This document shows, piece after piece, positions 10,190 to 21,700 of a stretch of DNA of 64,000 bases (position 1 is its first letter; every line of letters starts with the position of its first letter). Both the position numbers and the translations under genes were made by a program. The notes below the pieces were generated by a model, which was given only the letters and a program-made list of their open reading frames with translations, did no database searches and had not been told where the DNA came from. The DNA comes from Davidsoniella eucalypti (Eukaryota > Ascomycota > Sordariomycetes > Microascales > Ceratocystidaceae): NCBI GenBank assembly GCA_004009845.1, contig RMBW01000104.1, positions 46,349-110,348 on the forward strand, in the 5' to 3' direction.

Positions 10190-10952
10190 ATGAAGTTCTT
10201 TGGCCTTCTTGTTCTTGGTGCTCTGGCCTCCAGCGCTGCTGTCCCGATAGAGCCTACCAACATAGACCTTGATAGCTTCAATGATCCCAATAGCGAGATG
10301 GTAGCCCGAGAATTCACGATCTCTCTTGATGATCTTAAATTTTTTGTTGCCAAGCAAGATAGCGAGTCTGACGGAGCCAATACTGAGACTAGTACGGCCT
10401 CTCTGGAACAGAGAGGATCCAAAGCCTACGATGCAGCCTATGAGGCCTCCCCTTACCAACTTGAGCATGGTGATTCGTACTACTTCATGATGTGCACTAA
10501 GCCCTCTCGTGACTCTCCGGCCTCAAATAGAATCGTCGAGCATGTCATGGCTGTCACAGGCGGCTGCTACCATGTTGGATTGGTTGTTGGAAGGGTTCAT
10601 CCCGAGGAGGACTTATTCTCAGGCATCTACTGGCACGTCCGCCAGAGGAAAAGTGGCGAATGGTTCTCAACTTTCCAATTCTACAAGGTCATCGAGGGAA
10701 ATAAACAGAGGTAAGTTCCCTGTCAATATTTTTCCGCTACGTCTATCTCTATCAGCATATACTAACAGCCTTCATAGCCTTATCTATGGTGGTAAAACCA
10801 CTGCTGATTACAGCAACAACATCATTCAGGCGACCACTAACACTTGGATGAAGGAAGCGGGCTACATTTTGTCCACTACGTACAACTGCTTGACCTACTA
10901 CCACTACCTTGCTAACTTCCTGCAAATAAGCGGATCGAGTAGCTCTAAGTGA
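10190..10952 (+). CDS. Small secreted protein, possible permuted papain-like fold (copy C)
   Basis: Exons 10190-10710 and 10778-10952 (phase-2 intron, donor GTAAGT, branch TACTAAC, acceptor CATAG) encode 231 residues. ATG 10190 starts a signal peptide (MKFFGLLVLGALASSAAVP), so the product should enter the secretory pathway. A conserved propeptide-like region follows (NIDLDSFNDPNSE, about 24-36, then FTISLDDLK), and then a globular domain from about residue 88. That domain holds GDSYYFMMC, GCYHVGLVVG with His128, YWHVRQ with His149, SLIYGGKTT at 174-182 and YNCLTYYHYLANFL with Cys211. A His in an HxGxxxG strand followed by a C-terminal NC-x2-Y/F-x-x-L helix is the arrangement of circularly permuted NlpC/P60 and LRAT-like enzymes. 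The assignment is inference; no family name is certain. This is the most complete left-hand copy. Confidence 0.85.
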
Positions 10953-11892
10953 AGTATCTTTACAGGCCAACCTTTAGGCAAGCAAGACAACATTACATCT
11001 GGCTCTAGATTAGGGAAACAGCCTAACTAGGGACTGGATTTTTCCACCACACGACATATTTAATCATGGCATATAGCCCCCTCGGCTACTTCATAGTCTT
11101 GCATTTTGGCCTCTATTTCCTCAATAGTCTTTCTATAGTTGCTCTGGAGCCACAAATTTAGCATTTTTCCTTTCAATAGTTCCTTCTTTTAGCATCTAAA
11201 TTCACTTATTCCAAGTTCCTACTTGTTTTCATCACAGTCCTTATTCTGGTCCAAGTTTCTTTTACTTTTTTTTTTTTTTTTTTCATCATTACAAATTTCA
11301 AGTCTTGTTATAGCAGGCTTGGTACAGCCTTTACATTTACCTAATTGGCTACATGTTTATTAACCTTTGTTTTGTAGTGAAAGAAAAATAACCTGCTAAT
11401 CTTGATATTACTAGTTTAGGTAGTACTCTTAAGTATTAAGCTTCTGAGCACCATAGCCATCAACTAAACCAACTATCCCTCTACTACTTCCTTGATATGC
11501 CCTAGTAATGTCCGATGTATGGATCAAAGATATAAATCAGTATGACTTTATAAGAAAAGACAAATCTATAGGATAAGAAGAGAGGTGTAAACAAAGTCCA
11601 ACTTTGGAAAGTTAGGCACATTTTTAGAATGATGTCTATTCCGCACGAAGCATTGTCACAATATTCTAAGCCTTTTACTATAGTTTTTAAAAATTTAAAT
11701 AATTAATCCTATGGAGCTATAGAGCGAAGATGTTTTTACTATAACTTTTTGTTTCAATTTGTTTTATATACAGAATACATTATCCATTATATTCCTCATC
11801 AATCATATGATGCTGCTCTCTGGCTGAGTCTAACGTTGATATTTTCAACATCGATGATGGTAGGGCTAATTTGAAAGCTTTTGATATATATA
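10953..11892. repeat. Duplicated 3' flank of copy C
   Basis: Bases 10960-11750 match 1515-2310 and, in reverse complement, the DNA downstream of the two right-hand copies. A T-run of about 18 sits near 11266-11283 where copy A has a shorter T-rich run. The block ends with the dispersed motif TATGGAGCTATAGAGC at about 11708-11725. I see no gene. Confidence 0.75.
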
Positions 11893-12995
11893 ACGTATTT
11901 CACCACTTCGTGGGCCGCACCAATTCCCGGGCCACTTTTCCAGACTACCTAACTTGCAACCCTCATAACTCCACGAAAAAGTGGCCAAATCAGTTACTTC
12001 TACTCGGAATCCGATGCACTACTTGCATCTATCTCTTCTGGGCAGGTCATTGCATTGTGGCCGGCCTTCCGACAAATGCCACAGTGCCGTGTGCTCGTTT
12101 TGCGCCGCTTCGGCGACCCCTCCCCCGCACCTTTGTCTCGTCCTTCCTACTCAACAACGCCCTTTTCCACCAAAAGCTGGGTGGCTTCCTCACCGGTAAG
12201 AGGTCCCGAATCCTGTAATTGGGTTCTTTTGACCCGACGGCGTTTCGAGAGGGCTTCGTTAGCCTCTCGAAGTGCCTTGACCTCACTGGCCAAAAGTGTA
12301 AGCTGGTGGTTAACAGCTACCGTAGCCTTGGCCAATTGGTCAACAGAGGTTAAAATCGGTGTTGGAGAGCTTCCTTGGTGCCTGGTCACTCGATCCTTGA
12401 TGAGAGTCGACTGTGAAATGGCCCCCAAAGCCCGTCTCGTCGAAGTTGTAGAAATCGTAGTCCTAGATAGCGTACTTCGCACGCATGTTGGTGACCAAAC
12501 GGAACCACGTGTCCAACACATGGGGATCTTCTTGCAAGGCGAGAGAAACGCGTACGGAGCTCTGGCTGTCGTGCAACAAAGCGGTCGGTTCCGACGAGTT
12601 GAAGGCCGCGTATCTCCAGCAAACGATTGGCCATATCTTTTAAGTCAACCCTCCAGGGGGAAAACCCTCTTGCATCTAGCTGGAAGATATATTGAACAAT
12701 CGACTCCTTTTCACTCGGGGTCAAAATCGGCAAGCCGTGGGTTCTATCGGCATCAAAGGCTCTTCCAGCTATTCTGTACTGGAGCGTCGTTCGTGGGACA
12801 TCGAATAGCTTTACGAGCTTTCAAATACTCAATCGCGGTGTCATTCGATTTGCCTCAATCGCAAGAATTATTTAAGACTTGAGGAGAAAGTTTGGCATCG
12901 TAAGTGCGTAAGTAAACTCGTCTTGAAGTTGGAGTGGTGGTGGTGGGGAAAAGTGGCCCGGGAATTGGTGCGGCCCGCGAAGTGGTGAAATACGT
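11893..12995 (-). mobile_element. Internally deleted pogo/Fot1-like transposon, copy 2
   Basis: This is a second copy of the element at 2326-3412, in the opposite orientation. It has inverted repeats (ACGTATTTCACCACTTCG at the left, and its complement ending AAGTGGTGAAATACGT) between TA dinucleotides at 11891-11892 and 12996-12997. Its termini carry an extra segment (GCACCAATTCCCGGGCCAC and its complement) that copy 1 lacks. On the - strand it encodes LTPSEKESIVQYIF, the same TAG after KYAI, the same YNFDETGF and the same internal junction. The C-terminal coiled-coil and zinc-knuckle region follows, with one more TAG where copy 1 has CAG (after GVVE). The shared deletion means both descend from one already-deleted parent. 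Confidence 0.85.
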
Positions 12996-13546
12996 TATAT
13001 ATTGAGCAAGTGCTTTAGCCTTGCCAATTATATTTTTAAATTGTAATTTTTTTTACATACATATGCCTAACACTTACATATAGCTCTATAGCTCCATAAG
13101 ATAAATGAATTAAAAAAAAAAGTATATACACTAGGATATCTGTAAACGAGGAGGCGGATAAGCTAGGCAACAGCAGTGAACCCACACCTAGGACAATCTA
13201 GGTATAACTTTTGATTAATTATCAAGTTTTTCATAGTGTTAGGCCACTTCATAGATGGTCTTGGTTATGTACATCGTTGGTGGTGGAGGAAATAAAGTAT
13301 AGGAAAGAGATTTTAAGTGATGTCTTGTTATTTAGAATGGCAATTTATAGAATACCAGCGGCTTCGACAACTACCTTCCAATAGACAAGAATAAAAGAGT
13401 TTCTTTCATACATGTAGTCTCCGCAAATCATAGCATTCGTTTCTCGTTTCCATGCTGAGCGCGCTGTTTGCGTATATCTCATCCAATGGCTTACCAATAT
13501 ATAGTACCCAAGAGCCATGGCACGTAAGGTCATCTATCAAGATACA
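12996..13546. other. Intergenic with a short A-tailed repeat at 13077-13122
   Basis: The stretch holds the motif TAGCTCTATAGCTCCATAAG followed by ATAAATGAATT and a run of ten A's. The same tail also occurs near 29,431 and, inverted, near 34,680. No gene is visible. Confidence 0.6.
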
Positions 13547-14779
13547 TTACTGCTCTGAGCTAGATTCCGATACTGAACGTTCCATAACAAAGGGGAGCAC
13601 CCGTTTTGCTATTGACGAGTTCACCGAGTCTGAGCTGCTGATAGATGTTTGCCATTCTGGATCGATCCAACTACGGATAATGTCGACTGCCGCAGCATAT
13701 TCTTCCCAGACGCTTAGTTTTGGGGCCACGGGCATTGGCTTGTCCCAGGCATGTTTCTCGTCAAGGACGATTCTATGGGTGACCTGCTTGTTGAGCGCCT
13801 TCATACGAGCGATGAAGCGGAATTCCTCCGCGAGAAGCATATCGTGCTCACATAGACAAAAATGGATGGGTGGAAGTGCGGCAACGAGGGCGTCTCCCAT
13901 TTGTCCGGGAGACAGACGCAGGTCGGCAGCACGCGCAGTCTTGTTGAGATTGGGATAGATGTAGCTGCAGTCGAAAAGATCTGTCAATGAGGGCGCAAGC
14001 GTAAGATCCGGACGCGCGCACGCCCGGCGCTTTTCATCGCGGGAGACAGACCAGTCGAGGCCGGGGTAAAAGAGAGAGAGACCTGCAATCTTAGGAATGG
14101 CTTCGGGCGAGATATCGTAGCCCCAAGCTTTCGGGTCTTGCAAGACAACCCACGCTGCCAAGGCCAACGAGCCGCCAGCTGAGAAGCCCGAGAGTACGAT
14201 CTTATCCGGGTCTATACCGAGGTCTTGTGCGCGAGCAGCAATTTGCACGACAGCATCTACACAGTCTTCGACTGGCGTAGGGAACGGATAGGCCGGGGCC
14301 AGGCGATAGTTGACGCTGAATACGATAGCGCCCATCATCTGCTGGGCGTACGAAGTCCACAGACGGTCGTCCTGACTGCTCCCGAGCACGAAGCCGCCAC
14401 CATGGAAGTTAATGATGGCCGGACGAAGCTTCTTCGGTTGCTCAGACGCAGCTGGCCCCTCGTCGACACCAGAGGCCCATACATCGACCGACAGAACCCG
14501 CCGGCCCGGACATGCGCCGAGGGTAGCGTCTAGATGCAAGGCCGACGTAATTTGGGGCGTGACACACGGCGGCGGAGAGATACACGAAAAGGCCAGACAG
14601 GCAGCTGAGCGAAGGGCGTAGGCTCGGGCGGAAAGAAGCCAGCGCGGATACGAATCCACGCCGGTGGCAAACTCGGAGAAATCAGCTTCGGAGGCGGCCA
14701 TGAGGGCATCGGGATCTGGCGGTTGAGAGGATGTGGTGGACCGGGCCGAGATGCAAGCGCCGATTCCAAGCCAGGACAT
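13547..14779 (-). CDS. Alpha/beta hydrolase, putative ergosteryl-aspartate hydrolase (ErdH-like)
   Basis: A single exon encodes 410 residues if translation starts at ATG 14779; an in-frame ATG at 14806 would add nine residues. The sequence has the hallmarks of an HSL-type alpha/beta hydrolase: oxyanion motif HGGGFVLGS (about 126-134), nucleophile elbow GFSAGG with Ser200, acid in CEHDML with Asp313 and catalytic His343 in DEKHAWDKP. The N-terminus is hydrophobic but not a clear signal peptide, so membrane association is possible. It is known that many fungi carry ErdH, an alpha/beta hydrolase that removes Asp from ergosteryl-3beta-O-L-aspartate, close to the gene for ErdS. This gene lies 4 kb from erdS with one gene between, so I infer the ErdH role from family and neighbourhood. 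A generic lipase/esterase role remains possible. Confidence 0.65.
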   Translation of the reverse strand: MSWLGIGACISARSTTSSQPPDPDALMAASEADFSEFATGVDSYPRWLLSARAYALRSAACLAFSCISPPPCVTPQITSALHLDATLGACPGRRVLSVDVWASGVDEGPAASEQPKKLRPAIINFHGGGFVLGSSQDDRLWTSYAQQMMGAIVFSVNYRLAPAYPFPTPVEDCVDAVVQIAARAQDLGIDPDKIVLSGFSAGGSLALAAWVVLQDPKAWGYDISPEAIPKIAGLSLFYPGLDWSVSRDEKRRACARPDLTLAPSLTDLFDCSYIYPNLNKTARAADLRLSPGQMGDALVAALPPIHFCLCEHDMLLAEEFRFIARMKALNKQVTHRIVLDEKHAWDKPMPVAPKLSVWEEYAAAVDIIRSWIDPEWQTSISSSDSVNSSIAKRVLPFVMERSVSESSSEQ

Positions 14780-15919
14780 GGCTACAGAAAGGTGAGAGTG
14801 GTGCAAGTATCAAGTAGTAAGCAGACGGAGGACCGGCGGCTTGCTAGGGAAATAGACAGTTGGTATCGTACAAGATGGCCTGGAATGTGTCTTGGGTAGA
14901 GGAATTCAACTTTGAGTCCGGCTATGATTATAGAGGAATCCAACGTCTACAAGCGACAAGGTAAGACGAGCGTGTCCAGCACTTGCGGAAAAAGAAGAGG
15001 CCGAGAGGAATACGAGATCCGATAAAGCAAAGATAGTACAGACGATGAGCAGGCAAACGCGAGATTCTAGTAAAGTGACGAGTATTTTTTGTACATCGAT
15101 ATGTCGCGACAAGAAAAGAAAGAGAAAAAGAACGCTGAAATCAATTCAGTATCGAAATATGTATATTTTGAAGCACAAAACCTATATGTTTGCTACAATT
15201 AGCACAGCAACTACGATATCGAGCAGCAACGAGGTGAGGAAGGGACCTCTCCAATCTTCATATACTTATGTAACAACGCTGATTTTTAGATTTTACAGTG
15301 AGAAAGCATACGTCAACTACAGGGGGTTTTCGCCCCCGTCAGAAGCGGAAGAGCCTGAAAAAGAGAAGAAAGAAACAGCAACGACCGATCCAAAGGCCCT
15401 GGGGCGCAGCGAATCACGCTATCTTATTCTTTTTTTATCCTGTTGAATTTTGCCGGCTTCGAGGTACACTAGAAGAACAACTATATTTACACATCTTCAG
15501 GGAACCAAGAAAAATACCAAAAAATACCAAAAAAAAGAACCCACCCCCGGAACGATGTGTTACAGTCGTCCGGCTTTACTGTTGCTTATGGGGAGCCGGT
15601 CGAAAGAAGAAAATATGGAAAACCATCACTGTGCAAGGCCTACATGGACACTCTTTACAGGCCTTGAGAGGCTTAGAATAGCCGCTGGGAAGGCGGCGTG
15701 AAACTGTCGATTTAGCTGCCGCAGAAGCCGAATACGATGCAGAGAGGCCTGTACACGCTATAGGTAAAACCGCAAAGGCGCTGTAAAATGCGGACCAAGG
15801 ACCCTTGTCTTTTGATGTAAGTCACGCACGCTTTTTCTAACAAGCCCCATTAAGAACCATCTGCTCGACTTTTATTATCGCCCATAACTACGTAGGCCGT
15901 CTTTATAACCCTTTCAGCA
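14780..15919. other. Intergenic, no supported gene
   Basis: This is the upstream region of the hydrolase gene and the downstream region of the gene ending at 15920. Several open frames on the + strand (15045-15701) are rich in Lys/Arg and Thr and lack motifs or splice logic. I see no repeats matching other parts of the window. Confidence 0.5.
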
Positions 15920-16699
15920 TTACCACGATGAGGCGACCGACGACGAGGCGACCGACATCGAGCCCGTCGACGAACTGAGCTCGTCGTATCCCTTTTCCAG
16001 CTTGACATCCTCCTCCTCCGGCGGCGCCAAAAGCTTGGCCTGCGGGACCTCCAACGCCGCATACTGCTCCCACTGCGGAAAGTAATTGTGTCTCCGGCGC
16101 GCGCCAACACCGAAGCCGTGGACAATAACACGGCAGTGGATCGGCAGCTGCCACTCCCTCTCGAACTTCGTCTTGCAATACGCCACAGCCTCGGCAGACA
16201 CATCGTACTGCGGCATCAACTCGGGCGTGACGATCAGGTCGACCGTGAGCACTGGCTCGGACGACAAAGTCATCTGGAAGCACTTGACCAACAGCGTTAT
16301 AGCGCAGGCAAAGCCGGGAAGCAGCACGGAGAGTATGTGCCGCTCGTCACTTGTGAAGCCCTTCTCGACATCGAATATGCGGCGATAGGGCTCTGGGGTC
16401 GTCGTGTGGCCTATATCGCGCATGAAAAAGGTCGGCGGGTAGTCGGAGGTCTGCGCGATTACGCCTTCGTATCGGCCTGGTATGATGTAGCCGTGTGGAT
16501 ATGTCTTATAGTAGGTAATGCGAGCTTGAGCAACATGGCGGGTAGTGCACTCGACTATTCACGTGATCAGACAAGGGTTAGGAGGGTTATATCTCTGGAA
16601 CTGTGTTGTTTTTTTGAGATACATACGTAGTTGAGCCATGCGGCTCCGGTAGATGCGGAACACGGGGTCCGCGGAAGTCGTGCTGTTATAGGATTCCAT
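15920..16699 (-). CDS. Unrecognised protein between the ErdH-like and ErdS genes
   Basis: I join exon 1 (16699-16627) to exon 2 (16524-15920), with donor GTATGT and acceptor CTCAAG. The phase-1 join reads MESYNSTTSADPVFRIYRSR, then MAQLPRITYYKTYPHGYIIP and onward, 225 residues in all. A later AG at about 16508 would break the frame. Exon 2 continues through GRYEGVIAQT, PEPYRRIFDVEKGF, a hydrophobic run ILSVLLPGFACAITLLV (about 98-114) and CRVIVHGFGVGARRRHNYF, and ends in an acidic then Ser-rich tail. I do not recognise the family. The hydrophobic run could be a buried helix or one membrane segment; there is no signal peptide. It shares a 2.1 kb divergent intergenic region with erdS, so the two could be co-regulated. 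Confidence 0.65.
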
Positions 16700-18798
16700 A
16701 TTTCGAGCTGGCAATAATAGTGTCAGGATATCTACAGAGAATGTTTACAAAGAGGACCTGTAGAGCCATCTCAGCATCGCATCTGCCTTGATATATTATG
16801 TATTCGTTGACTGCGAAACTCAATGAAGAGCACGGCGTGAATCACGGGCGGGCATCATCTAGAAGATGTTGGCCATTTGAGATGAACTGGCTACAAAACA
16901 ATCATCTTTCTCTGTAAATACAAGTTCAGTCTTCATGCCGCAGAGAGTTTAGGATGAAGAGAGATTGGGCAAACAGACTGAGTCAGACAGAAGAAGAGAC
17001 ACACACGTAGTTATAGAAAGTCTGGGTTTCAGCGCATTTCACACGTTTGACAAAGCAGTGAAGACAGCCGAACAATGCGAGTTTGGGCGCCAGGTGACAC
17101 GCGCCATGACTTAGTATACAATCATATCGTAGCTTAGTGGCTCTATACAACTATACAGCTGTATATATTGCCGGCCGGGATCGGAGGGTATTGGGTCTAT
17201 CGTGACTCCGCATCAACTGAAAAGTCAGAAGACAACTGGGCTGAGAAAAAGGACAACGGGCGGAGATTACGGCTCTGATGCATAGGAAGCTGAAGCAATG
17301 CTTCCTGGATCTTGAGTGACGTCATCGAACCACTTGTTCAGTCTAAAAGTTTAGCGCCGGTTATATTGTTCCATCCATCCAGTCTTAAGCCCGGTCTGAG
17401 GCCCACTGAACTACGGCCCAGATTTTTTTAAGTTGAAACTACAACTAGGCCTATTACACAAACAAAGGGCGACTAAAGAGCACAGAGAGTCAGTGTCACC
17501 CTGGCTCAGTTACTATAGGTAGTTTGTTGTTTCGGAAGCTGCCAGAACCCTCTCGTCACAAGCCAGGAACCGAAGGAAAAAAAGCTACCACACGATGCTA
17601 TAGTCTCGGCAAAAAAGCAAAAGGGCAATAAACTTGCTTAGAAAGCATTGGTACGTAGCAAAAAGCTCGTGATGCCGTGAAAGCTATGGTAAGCTGCATA
17701 TCGGGCCAAAGATGGAGGGGCGTGTTGTATGATTTAACGAGATTCGATATCCATATCGACACAAGATAGAAGAATAAGGCAAAAAAAAAAGGCAATTCCT
17801 GGTGTGATCAAGATTTCTCGGCATCACTGGAATCTCCCAAGAATCTGGCTAACCCTATGTGCTTAGGGTTCAAACATGCCAATCATTCTTGGGTCGCCGA
17901 CAGAGAGCATCAGAATTACAACCAACTTTAAATTCGATCATATAGCTGCAAGCAACGTTTTCTCATTTCACTGTGGCCATAGTCTGGGCTTTTTGGCATA
18001 TTTATCTCTTGATTTCGTGTTTGCCGCCCACACTAAAAAGGTCGATATCATCTTCGCCTCATAGCGGGAGTCTCGGATTTCTTTTTCTGTATTAATGCTT
18101 TTTGGGGGTTTTGTTCGTGATATTGGTAATAGGATTTTGTGTCAGCTGCCCAACGGCAAGTCGAAAAGCTTATTTGTTTAGTCAGGACAGAACAAAGCTA
18201 TGGGAAAAAATGAAAGGCTCGCCCCCCCCTTGTTCTATGATTGTTATATGATTGGTATAAAACCAAGCCTGACAAAGAAAACGTCCAATGCCGGCACAGA
18301 CGGCACGTAGAAATAGCCTGAGACGATATGACATATTTGGCGAATGTGTAAGAATACATCCGAGAAAAACAGATCAAGATACCAAATGGAAAAGGGCGTG
18401 TCAGACAGCAGAACAGCAACGCCGTCACACTAGATCTAGGAAGAGAAACAGGCAAATTCTAGACCCATCATCCACCATTCACAGAAAATGACGAACAGAG
18501 AGAAGTGTCCCGTGTTTATTACCAATAGAAGCGGCATATAAAACCATGCTGGCTTCGCCGCCCAAGTGGCTAATCTGACCCGGCCTTCTTTGCCTGTATA
18601 AGTCATTCATGGCAATTTCCTGATTATCATTGTGATTATATGATACAATCATCTCTCTATCTATCTCTCTATCTTACCATGTAAAATAGTGAGCCTCGAA
18701 CCGAGTAGTCTACATATCAACCTCCCACTCTTTCTACACCCCATCTCTTGATATATATCCATCTCAACCCAACGACCTCTCGCTATCCGTCTTTCGAC
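16700..18798. promoter_or_regulatory. Divergent intergenic region upstream of erdS
   Basis: About 2.1 kb separates the divergent starts at 16699 (-) and 18799 (+). It contains a perfect CRE-type palindrome TGACGTCA at 17317-17324, the site class of fungal bZIP factors such as AtfA. A CTCTCTATCTATCTCTCTATC tract lies at about 18652-18673, near the likely erdS transcription start. No coding motif is visible in the short open frames. Confidence 0.45.
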
Positions 18799-21700
18799 AT
18801 GTCTAGCCCTGTGGCCTCGACGTTAGGTCGTATCTTCAAGCTGCCTCACCGCGCAACATCGCCCAAGCAAGATGGGTCGAGTCCCTCAAATACCTCGCTA
18901 GATGCTTCGATTCCACGGACAAGCAACCACCGCGCCGCCCTTCGCAGCCTCAACATAGCCAACTCATCAAGTCCACCGTCCCATGGTCGGCTTGGCAGTA
19001 GCACAGACTCGGCGCCATCGTCTCCCGTCCGCTCCAAGACGGATTATCCGCTTCGTCGGAGCATCGACCTTCACTTCCCCCGGCCGTCGTTCCCACTGCC
19101 GAGTTTGTATACCCACCGCCGCCGTGCTCATAGCAAGAGCATCTCTTGTCCTGGCCCCGGTGTAGCCCGTACTGAGGCCAAGGCTCAGGCTAAGCTAGAG
19201 AAGAAGCTGGCACGTAAACTCGCTCACCCAGACCGCTATAGTGGTGCGGCTGCCATGGCCGGCGGGCTGGATACGCCCCAGAGCAGCCCAAGCAGAGACA
19301 GCAGGAGCTCGTTGACTAGTGAGCGGAGTCCTACATCAGCGAGTGCTACCTCATCTAGTGTTGCAGTAGTCTCCACGTCGATGGACACGATGTCAACTGC
19401 CCACAGTGTATTCGAAAACACCGAGTACTCACTCGGCCTAGTGTCTCCCCCTAATCAGACAACGACGTTAGAACACATCAGCCAGATGACGCCACTGCCA
19501 GAGCCCGGTACGACCGTGTCTTTCCGTGCTCGGATTGCTCGCCAGCGCTGTATCAGCAACGGCCTGAGCTTCATATTACTCCGCGACGGCCTCGGCTCCG
19601 TACAAGCCGTTTTACGGCGTGATCCGGTCAGCGGCCAGGGAATCCCCGCCGACGCTGTGCGCTGGGTCCAGCGTCTGCGCGAAGAGACTCTCATCGACGT
19701 GACTGGCACGTTGATTTGTCCGCCAGCATCGACGGGTCCCATCCGTTCGGCTAGCATCTCTAGCCTGGAGCTTCTAATCGACTCGCTACGCGTTGTTGCT
19801 AGTGTCCGCACGCCCCCGGCTTTTGGTAACTATCTGGCGCCCGAGAGTATGCGCACTCGCCTAGCTAGCCGCGTGCTCGATTTACGGCATCCGGCCAATA
19901 TCGCACTGTTCCGGGTTCGGGCTATGGTGCTACGCAAATTTCGGGAGGCACTCGATGACCAGGGATTCATTGAGATCAATACGCCTAAGCTACAGCCAGC
20001 AGCTACTGAGAGTGGTGCGGAGGTGTTCAAGGTCAATTACTTTGGCCGGCGGGCGTTCTTGGCACAGAGCCCGCAGTTGGCTAAACAGATGGCAATAGCA
20101 TCAGACTTTAAACGTGTATATGAGGTAAGTTGCTCTATCACTACTAGGGTTATATATAGGGTTTGACTAACACGAGTTCTTTACAGATCGGGCCCGTCTT
20201 CCGTGCCGAGAACTCCAACACCCACCGCCATTTGACCGAGTACACGGGGCTTGACATAGAGATGGAGCTAAGACACGACCATTATGAGCTCCTTTCTGTT
20301 GTCGATCAGGCGCTGAAGCGCATCTTCCGCGCTGTTCAGGCCATGCCCGAGCTAGCCGAAGTGCGCAAGCGGTGGCCATCGACGGACCTGGTGTGGCTAG
20401 AGACGACGCCAATCATCCCTTTTGAGCAGGGCATCGCGATGCTGCGGGCGGACGGTGCCGTTGATATCGAGATGGAGGATCTATCAACGCGCGACGAGAT
20501 CCGACTAGGCGAGTTGGTCAAGCAACAATACGGCACAGACTACTACATACTCGACAAGTTCCCGTCATCGGCACGGCCATTCTATGCTCAGCGCATTGGT
20601 GACTCGACGGTGACCAACGGCTTCGACATCTTTCTTCGCGGCCAGGAAATCTCGTCGGGCGGACAGCGCATCAACGACGCGGCAGCTCTGCGCCGAAGCA
20701 TGCGCGATAGCGGCATCGCAGAGGCCGGCATGGAAGAGTATCTCTCGGCATTCGACTTGGGCGCGCCTCCACACGGTGGCGCCGGACTCGGACTTGAGCG
20801 GGTGCTCATGTTGATGCTAGAGCTAGGCGATGTGCGCTACAGCACGCTCTTCCACCGTGATCCGAAATCGTTGCCTGTACGGCCGCCCGTCCTTCCACAC
20901 CCGGCTGCTGATACAACAAAGCCGCACGAGGCTGGCCAGATGCCGCCGCTAGCCGAGCTCATTGCCAACTACGGCGACTCGACTAACACGTCGTGGCTCG
21001 ACGACCGTTTCGAGCTATGGCGTCACCCCAGTGGAGCAGCTGTAGCCTTTGTGCGACAGGGCAAGCAGGCCATCGTCACCGGCAACCCGCTATGCGACAG
21101 TAGCCAGTACACCGAAGTCATCCACGCCTTCCTAGACTACCTGCATACAGCGACGGGTCTAGCGCCCATCTGGCTGCTAGCCAGCGAGACCGTACAGAAC
21201 ATCTTGGCCGCGGCCAACTGGCGTAGTCTCACGTGCACCGACGAGCAGCGTGTCGACCAACGTCACATGCTCTCCGTCGACGCACGGAAAGCCCGACGAG
21301 TGCTACGCGAAGGCATCAAGATGCACCAAGTCAAGCCCGACGCCGCCCTTCGTGCGCGTGTCGATCCGCAAATCGCCGCCTGGATGGGCCACCGCCGCGG
21401 CCGCCAGATTCACCTAACCCTAGTCCGCCCATGGGTCGACACCGCCCACCGCCGCTACTATGTGGCCGAGAAGGATGGTGTTGTCCACGGTCTCGTCGTG
21501 CTGGCCCAACTGGCTCCGCGCAATGGCTGGCAGGTCAAGTGGGCGTTAGACTTCCCCGGTGCGCCGAACGGCTGCATCGAAGTGCTCATCGATCATGCCA
21601 TCGCCGCCGCGGCTGGTCCGGCTACGTTCGGTGCTGGCGTGGCCAAGAAGTTGGTGCCGGGAGCACATCTGCATGGCGCCAAGGCGACTATCTTGGCGCG

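Noticed and set aside
12055..12882. A 275-codon + strand frame inside transposon copy 2
   Set aside because: It is the antisense shadow of the transposase remnant, which reads on the - strand with recognisable HTH, DDE and zinc-knuckle pieces.
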